DNA of 64,000 bases. It comes from Salinispora arenicola. Lineage in GTDB: Bacteria; Actinomycetota; Actinomycetes; Mycobacteriales; Micromonosporaceae. The notes under the pieces are model-generated. The model did no database searches. It was not told the origin of the DNA and saw only the letters and a program-made list of their open reading frames with translations. A program made the translations under genes and the position numbers. The number at the start of each line of letters is the position of its first letter. The stretch's first letter is position 1. Below are positions 60,193 through 64,000 of the stretch, piece after piece. The stretch lies in contig NZ_VFOL01000001.1 of assembly GCF_006716065.1 (NCBI RefSeq), positions 5,022,001 through 5,086,000 on the forward strand, given 5' to 3'.

Positions 60193-61626
60193 ATGTATAC
60201 GGTTGCTCAGCTCATCGGCGGAGTGTGGGGGGCAGGTGGCGAAGGGGGCGAACTGGTCGTCCACGACCCGGCCGACGGCACCCCCGTCAGCTCGGTGCCC
60301 GTGGCGACGGCGGAAGAGGTCAGCAAGGCGGTGGAGGCGGCCCGGGGCGCCGCCGAGGAGTGGGCGGCGACGCCCCCGGCGGAGCGCGCTGCCGCCCTGC
60401 ACCGGGCCGCGGACGCGGTGGCTGCCGTCGCCGCCGAACTGGCCCAGGCCACGACGGCGGAGATGGGAAAGCCCCTCGCCGACGCGCGGGGCGGGGTAGA
60501 TGCCGGCGTCGGCACCCTGCACCAGTACGCCGAGCTGGCGCCGGTCCGTGGCGGGCGGACACTGCACGGTGCCACTGAGGCGATCGACTTCATGCTGCCG
60601 CAGCCCCGTGGCGTGGTCGCCGCGATCACTCCCTGGAACGATCCGGTAGCAGTCTCCTGCGGCCTGCTCGGCGCGGCGCTGGTCACCGGGAACGTGGTGC
60701 TCTACAAGCCGAGCGAGCGGACCCCGGCGACCGGCTGGCTGTTGGCGAAGACCCTGGACGGGGCGCTGCCGGCCGGCGTGCTCTCACTGCTGACCGGGGG
60801 GCCCGAGGTAGGCGCGGCGCTGGCCGCCCAGCGCGTCGATGTGCTCGCTCACGTGGGTTCGACCGCCACCGGCCGGTCGATCGCCGCCGCGGCCGCACAG
60901 ACCGGTGCGAAGGTACTGCTCGAAAACGGCGGCAGCGACCCCCTCGTCGTCGACGGAAACGTGGACCCGGTCTGGGCAGCCCAGCAGGCGGCACTCGGTG
61001 CGTTCGCCAACGCCGGGCAGATCTGCGTCGCCGTGGAACGGATCTACGTACACCGGGATGTGGCCGAGGACTTCGTCGACGCCCTGGTCGATCGGGCACA
61101 GGCCCTGCGTAGCGGCCCGGGCGCCGACCCGGCGACCGAACTGGGCCCGCTGGTCGACCGGCGGCACCGCGACCATGTCCACGGACAGGTCACGGCCGCG
61201 GTGGCACAGGGTGCCCGGATCCGAACCGGCGGCGCCCTGCCGGACGGGCCGGGCGCGCACTACCCGGCGACCGTGGTGTCGGACTGCCGGCACGACATGC
61301 CCCTGGTCCGCGAGGAGACCTTCGCCCCGGTCGCCCCGGTCGTGGTGGTCGACTCGTTCTCCGAGGCCCTGCGGTGCGCGGCCGATTCGCCGTACGGGCT
61401 CGCCGCGACCGTACTGACCGCCTCGATGAGCCACGCCCAGCGCGCCTGGCGCGAGCTTCCGGTGGGCACCGTGAAGGTCAACGCGGTCTTCGGTGGGGCG
61501 CCGGGCGGTGCCGCGCATCCGCGCCGGGGCAGCGGGCAGGGATTCGGGTACGGGCCGGAACTACTCGACGAGTTCACCGCGACGAAGGCGGTCCACTTGG
61601 AGGCCCCCGGGGGCGGCCACTGGTGA
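60193..61626 (+). CDS. Aldehyde dehydrogenase family protein
   Basis: 477 residues from ATG 60193. The NAD-dependent ALDH fold has AAITPWNDPVAVSCGLLGAALVTGNVVLYKPSERTP, then HVGSTATGRSIAAAA. The catalytic general base Glu is in KVLLENGGSDPLVVD (ENGG rather than the common ELGG), and the nucleophile Cys in FANAGQICVAVERIYVH. REETFAPVAPVVVVDSF and GLAATVLTASM are typical late motifs. Relatives include succinate-semialdehyde and lactaldehyde dehydrogenases. Substrate unknown. Confidence 0.92.
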   Translation: MYTVAQLIGGVWGAGGEGGELVVHDPADGTPVSSVPVATAEEVSKAVEAARGAAEEWAATPPAERAAALHRAADAVAAVAAELAQATTAEMGKPLADARGGVDAGVGTLHQYAELAPVRGGRTLHGATEAIDFMLPQPRGVVAAITPWNDPVAVSCGLLGAALVTGNVVLYKPSERTPATGWLLAKTLDGALPAGVLSLLTGGPEVGAALAAQRVDVLAHVGSTATGRSIAAAAAQTGAKVLLENGGSDPLVVDGNVDPVWAAQQAALGAFANAGQICVAVERIYVHRDVAEDFVDALVDRAQALRSGPGADPATELGPLVDRRHRDHVHGQVTAAVAQGARIRTGGALPDGPGAHYPATVVSDCRHDMPLVREETFAPVAPVVVVDSFSEALRCAADSPYGLAATVLTASMSHAQRAWRELPVGTVKVNAVFGGAPGGAAHPRRGSGQGFGYGPELLDEFTATKAVHLEAPGGGHW

Positions 61627-61685
61627 ACCGCCGCGGAAGCAGCGCGGCGGCCCCGGCTGGGGCCACGCGCCCCCGATTCCGGCCG

Positions 61686-62099
61686 TCAACGGCTCCGGCC
61701 CCGCTGCCGGGCCTGGGCTGTCAACCGGTTGTTGGCCTTCTCGATCGCCCGCACCAGTTCCGGCTTGGTCATGGTCGACCGGCCGGAGATGTCGAGTTCG
61801 CGCGCGACTCGCCGCAGGTGGTCCTTGGTGGCGTTGGCGTCGACGCCCCCCGCGGTCGCCGCACGCCGCTGGGGACCACCGCCGGCGGCCTGCCGGTCGC
61901 TGGGGCCCTTCCGACCCTTCGACTCCCAGTGGTCGCCCACCTTCTCGAACTCATGCTTGACCGCTGCGTACGCGGCCCGACTCGCGCGCTCTCCCGAGCC
62001 GTACGTCCGTAGGGCCGAGTCGTGGGTCTTTTCCCAGGTGCGCTGCGCCTTGTCCGGGGAGCGTCGCAGCGTGCTGGGCATGTCCTCCCGCCCGGGCAT
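61686..62099 (-). CDS. ChaB-like protein with C-terminal Rho-N/SAP-like helices
   Basis: 137 residues from ATG 62099, preceded by CGGAGGAGGACGAG. The ChaB core is MPSTLRRSPDKAQRTWEKTHDSALRTYGSGERASRAAYAAVKHEFEKVGDHWESKGRKGPSD (residues 7-68), the usual length of the E. coli protein. After a linker the C-terminal KDHLRRVARELDISGRSTMTKPELVRAIEKANN resembles a Rho-N/SAP-type nucleic-acid-binding motif. The role of ChaB in actinobacteria is unknown; ChaB was first placed beside a cation antiporter. Confidence 0.88.
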   Translation of the reverse strand: MPGREDMPSTLRRSPDKAQRTWEKTHDSALRTYGSGERASRAAYAAVKHEFEKVGDHWESKGRKGPSDRQAAGGGPQRRAATAGGVDANATKDHLRRVARELDISGRSTMTKPELVRAIEKANNRLTAQARQRGRSR

Positions 62100-62302
62100 C
62101 TCGTCCTCCTCCGTGTCGGTGGTTCTCCGGTGGACGGTTCCCCACCGCCAACACGGCAAACCGGATCCGGGCTTGTCGATCTCCGACCCCGGGTGCCGTG
62201 GGGCACTCGGCGTACCGATCTCCGGCGCCCGGGTGCGGTCCGCGGCCGGTACGTGACGGCTTGCCGGGTTTACCGGGGATCCCGCCGGGTAGCGCAGAAC
62301 GC

Positions 62303-62719
62303 ATGGAACGTGGCAGCAGCAAGCACGGACCGAGGCTCGACGACGAGATGGAAAGCGAGGTCAGCGGCCTCGTGCAGGGTCCGGGGGCGGCCGGCTCACG
62401 CGTCGACGAGTCCCGCCAACCGGAGCCGGCGGGTGAGGACCAGCCGGAACCGAAGACGGTGACGGCCGGCGCGCTGCGCAGCGGCAACCCGCAGGGCATG
62501 AGCTCCGATGATGTCGAGGCCCGCAGCCGGCTCGGGCGATTCATCACGATGTCCGCCCTACCCGGCGATCGGGCGACCCTGGTCGCCAATGCGCGGGACA
62601 ACGACGCGCCGGCCGACGTGATCGCCGAGCTGGAGCGCCTGCCCTCGGACACCCGTTACCAGACGGTCTCCGAAATCTGGGCCGCGCTCGGCCACCGCAA
62701 CGAGACGACCCGCTGGTGA
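62303..62719 (+). CDS. DUF2795 protein
   Basis: 138 residues. The N-terminal MERGSSKHGPRLDDEMESEVSGLVQG is a conserved leader in actinobacterial members. A disordered Glu/Pro/Gly stretch is followed by the DUF2795 domain (LGRFITMSALPGDRATLVANARDNDAPADVIAELERLPSDTRYQTVSEIWAALGH). The family is small and helical, of unknown function, often found with stress genes. TAGCGC lies 7 nt upstream of the ATG, a weak match to the leaderless pattern. Confidence 0.85.
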   Translation: MERGSSKHGPRLDDEMESEVSGLVQGPGAAGSRVDESRQPEPAGEDQPEPKTVTAGALRSGNPQGMSSDDVEARSRLGRFITMSALPGDRATLVANARDNDAPADVIAELERLPSDTRYQTVSEIWAALGHRNETTRW

Positions 62720-62767
62720 CGGATCCATCCGGTCCGGGCCTGAGATTCGGCAGGGAGGAGGAGCCTG

Positions 62768-63229
62768 ATGAGTGGCGTGATAGAACACGTGGACGTGTCG
62801 GTTCCGGTGCGCACCGCATATGACCAGTGGACCCAGTTCGAGGAGTTCCCGCGCTTCATGGAGGGGGTGCAGGAGGTGCGTCAAACCTCCGCGACGATGA
62901 CCCACTGGACCGTGGAGATCGCCGGAGCGCGACGCGAGTTCGACGCCGAGATCACCGAGCAGCTCCCGGACGAGCGGGTCGCCTGGCGCTCGACCGGCCC
63001 CACCCAGCACGCCGGCGTGGTCACCTTCCACCGGTTGGACGAGAATTCCAGCCGCGTCACGCTCCAACTCGAGTTCGAGCCGCACGGTGTGGTCGAGCAG
63101 GCCGGCGACATGCTCGGCTTCGTCGACCGGCGGGCGAAGGGCGACCTGCAACGGTTCAAGCAGTTCATCGAGGCACGCGGCACGGAGACCGGCGCCTGGC
63201 GGGGCAAGGTCGACCGCCCCCAGCCCTGA
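62768..63229 (+). CDS. SRPBCC (START-like, cyclase/dehydrase) family protein
   Basis: 153 residues, MSGVIEHVDVSVPVRTAYDQWTQFEEFPRFMEGVQEVRQ, the common actinobacterial SRPBCC pattern. The helix-grip fold can bind a hydrophobic ligand (DAEITEQLPDERVAWRSTGPTQHAGVVTFHRLDENSSRVTLQLEF). A role in polyketide or lipid chemistry is not supported by neighbours. GGGAGGAGGAG lies upstream of the ATG. Probably co-transcribed with the DUF2795 gene 48 nt upstream. Confidence 0.87.
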   Translation: MSGVIEHVDVSVPVRTAYDQWTQFEEFPRFMEGVQEVRQTSATMTHWTVEIAGARREFDAEITEQLPDERVAWRSTGPTQHAGVVTFHRLDENSSRVTLQLEFEPHGVVEQAGDMLGFVDRRAKGDLQRFKQFIEARGTETGAWRGKVDRPQP

Positions 63230-63240
63230 CACCGAGACTC

Positions 63241-63277
63241 TCGCGACGGCCCCCGGCACCGCCGGGGGCCGTCGCGA
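63241..63277 (+). terminator. 17-bp perfect hairpin after the SRPBCC gene
   Basis: TCGCGACGGCCCCCGGC (63241-63257), 3-nt loop, perfect partner 63261-63277. Lies 11 nt after the stop. No U tract; terminator by position and stem strength. Confidence 0.7.
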
Positions 63278-63318
63278 TACCGGGTTTCGTGGCGGTGGGG
63301 CCGGGTACCGCCGGAGGC

Positions 63319-63576
63319 ATGACCGACGACAAGGTGTGGCGCAACGAGGAGCGGACCCCGCTGGCGGAGCTGGACCGGGCCATCGCCCGTTCGGCGATGG
63401 ATGGCCAGGCCGACGACGTGACCGGCAACGACGCCGGTGAGGAGGCCGCCTTCGGGCATGGACCGGAGGCGGCGGACCGCGGCGGTCAGGCGGCCGGAGC
63501 TGGCCGCGAGCCGACCGACCCGGACCGGGCGTATCGCCCGTCGACGACCGGGCGCACCGGACCGGACACCATGTGA
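63319..63576 (+). CDS. Small hydrophilic protein, unknown
   Basis: 85 residues, MTDDKVWRNEERTPLAELDRAIARSAMDGQADDVTGNDAGEEAAFGHGPEAAD, very acidic and Gly/Ala-rich, likely disordered. I do not recognise a characterised family. GGAGG lies directly before the ATG with very short spacing, which is not ideal. It sits between a terminator and the final gene, so it needs its own promoter. Confidence 0.55.
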   Translation: MTDDKVWRNEERTPLAELDRAIARSAMDGQADDVTGNDAGEEAAFGHGPEAADRGGQAAGAGREPTDPDRAYRPSTTGRTGPDTM

Positions 63577-63759
63577 CGTCACCGCCACGGCGGCTGCCTG
63601 CCGCCCAACCGGGCCCAGCTGCCGGACATGTGACCTAGGCCGGTGTCGTCCCTGCCACACAGACCGGCGGCGACGACACCGGAGTGCCGGTGGGGGTCGG
63701 CCGACCGGTCGAGGGGTGGAACCGCTGACCGGCCGAGGTCGACCGCCCCGCCCGCCGGC

Positions 63760-63765
63760 TAGTCT
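63760..63765 (+). promoter_or_regulatory. Candidate -10 (TAGTCT) for leaderless terminal-gene mRNA
   Basis: TAGTCT ends 8 nt before the ATG at 63774, no ribosome site. Confidence 0.4.
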
Positions 63766-63773
63766 CGTTCCCC

Positions 63774-64000
63774 ATGCGCGCCCCGTTTCACCAGGTCAGC
63801 CCCCGCACGCTCATCGACGCTGCTCGCTCGACGTTGTCGACCTTGTCCGCGACGGTGGGCACCGACGGCTTGGCGGCGGCCTCGACGCGACCGGGGCTGC
63901 TCGCGTTGGTCGACCAGCACGCCGCAGCGGTGCGGGAGAGCCTTGGCGGGGATCGGAGACCACTGACCGTCGCCGCCCTGGCGGGCTACACGGAAGGGAT
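63774..64000 (+). CDS. Unknown protein, 5' part only
   Basis: The reading frame stays open to the right edge: MRAPFHQVSPRTLIDAARSTL, then STLSATVGTDGLAAASTRPG and LLALVDQHAAAVRESLGGD, 75 codons visible. No recognisable domain. Alternation of charged and small residues suggests a soluble helical start. A TAGTCT hexamer 8 nt upstream supports the start. Confidence 0.55.
   Translation, partial: MRAPFHQVSPRTLIDAARSTLSTLSATVGTDGLAAASTRPGLLALVDQHAAAVRESLGGDRRPLTVAALAGYTEG

Overview
The window is high-GC actinobacterial chromosome, most like the family Micromonosporaceae (Micromonospora or Salinispora type). This rests on codon bias, GTG starts, an XRE (DUF5753)/DUF397 gene pair, the PIM lipid operon, the ruv-yajC-secD block and many apparently leaderless genes. 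It is mainly vertically inherited chromosome. I saw no insertion sequence, phage, CRISPR array, rRNA or tRNA.

Layout. 1-3.8 kb (minus): ruvC-ruvA-ruvB-yajC-secD, Holliday-junction resolution plus Sec export; secD runs off the left edge. 4.1-11.6 kb: a 3-hydroxybutyrate dehydrogenase and a GAF/PucR regulator (plus), facing a livGFKHM-type ABC importer (minus). 11.6-14.4 kb: a small accessory stretch with a thioredoxin-like protein, a Cys-rich protein and an XRE/DUF397 pair. 14.5-19.3 kb: an 18-bp tandem array behind a class V PLP enzyme, then dnaE1. 19.5-23.5 kb: a NarL-type two-component system, an inverted repeat and an ABC-2 exporter. 23.7-35.0 kb (minus): yebC, pdxT, pdxS, a LemA-like protein, pimA, a PIM acyltransferase, PIP synthase, a HIT-family protein and thrS, in the order known from Mycobacterium, with an EF-G-like GTPase inserted on the other strand.

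35-48 kb: ADP-ribosylglycohydrolase, an OmpR-type two-component system followed by a triple 11-bp direct repeat and large hairpins, an adenosine deaminase-like enzyme, tam, an aldo-keto reductase, a cold-shock protein, a three-gene DUF4235/DUF3618/holin-like operon, MscS, a lipoprotein, a second class V PLP enzyme and a NagZ-like GH3 enzyme. 48.5-57.3 kb (minus): the most distinctive block, eight tightly coupled genes. They encode GmhA, HldE and a GmhB-GT9 fusion (ADP-heptose synthesis), a further GT9, two other glycosyltransferases, an SDR and, last, a topoisomerase IB. HldD and all lipid A/Kdo genes are absent from the window, so this looks like heptose glycan synthesis in a Gram-positive. 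57.7-64 kb: polyprenol-phosphate-mannose synthase, a phytoene-dehydrogenase-like flavoenzyme, an aldehyde dehydrogenase, a ChaB/DUF2795/SRPBCC stress-type group and a truncated unknown gene.

Themes. Mannolipid and glycan chemistry recurs (PIP synthase, PimA, acyltransferase, Ppm1, heptose operon). Many genes carry a TAnnnT hexamer 6-9 nt before the start codon and no Shine-Dalgarno sequence.
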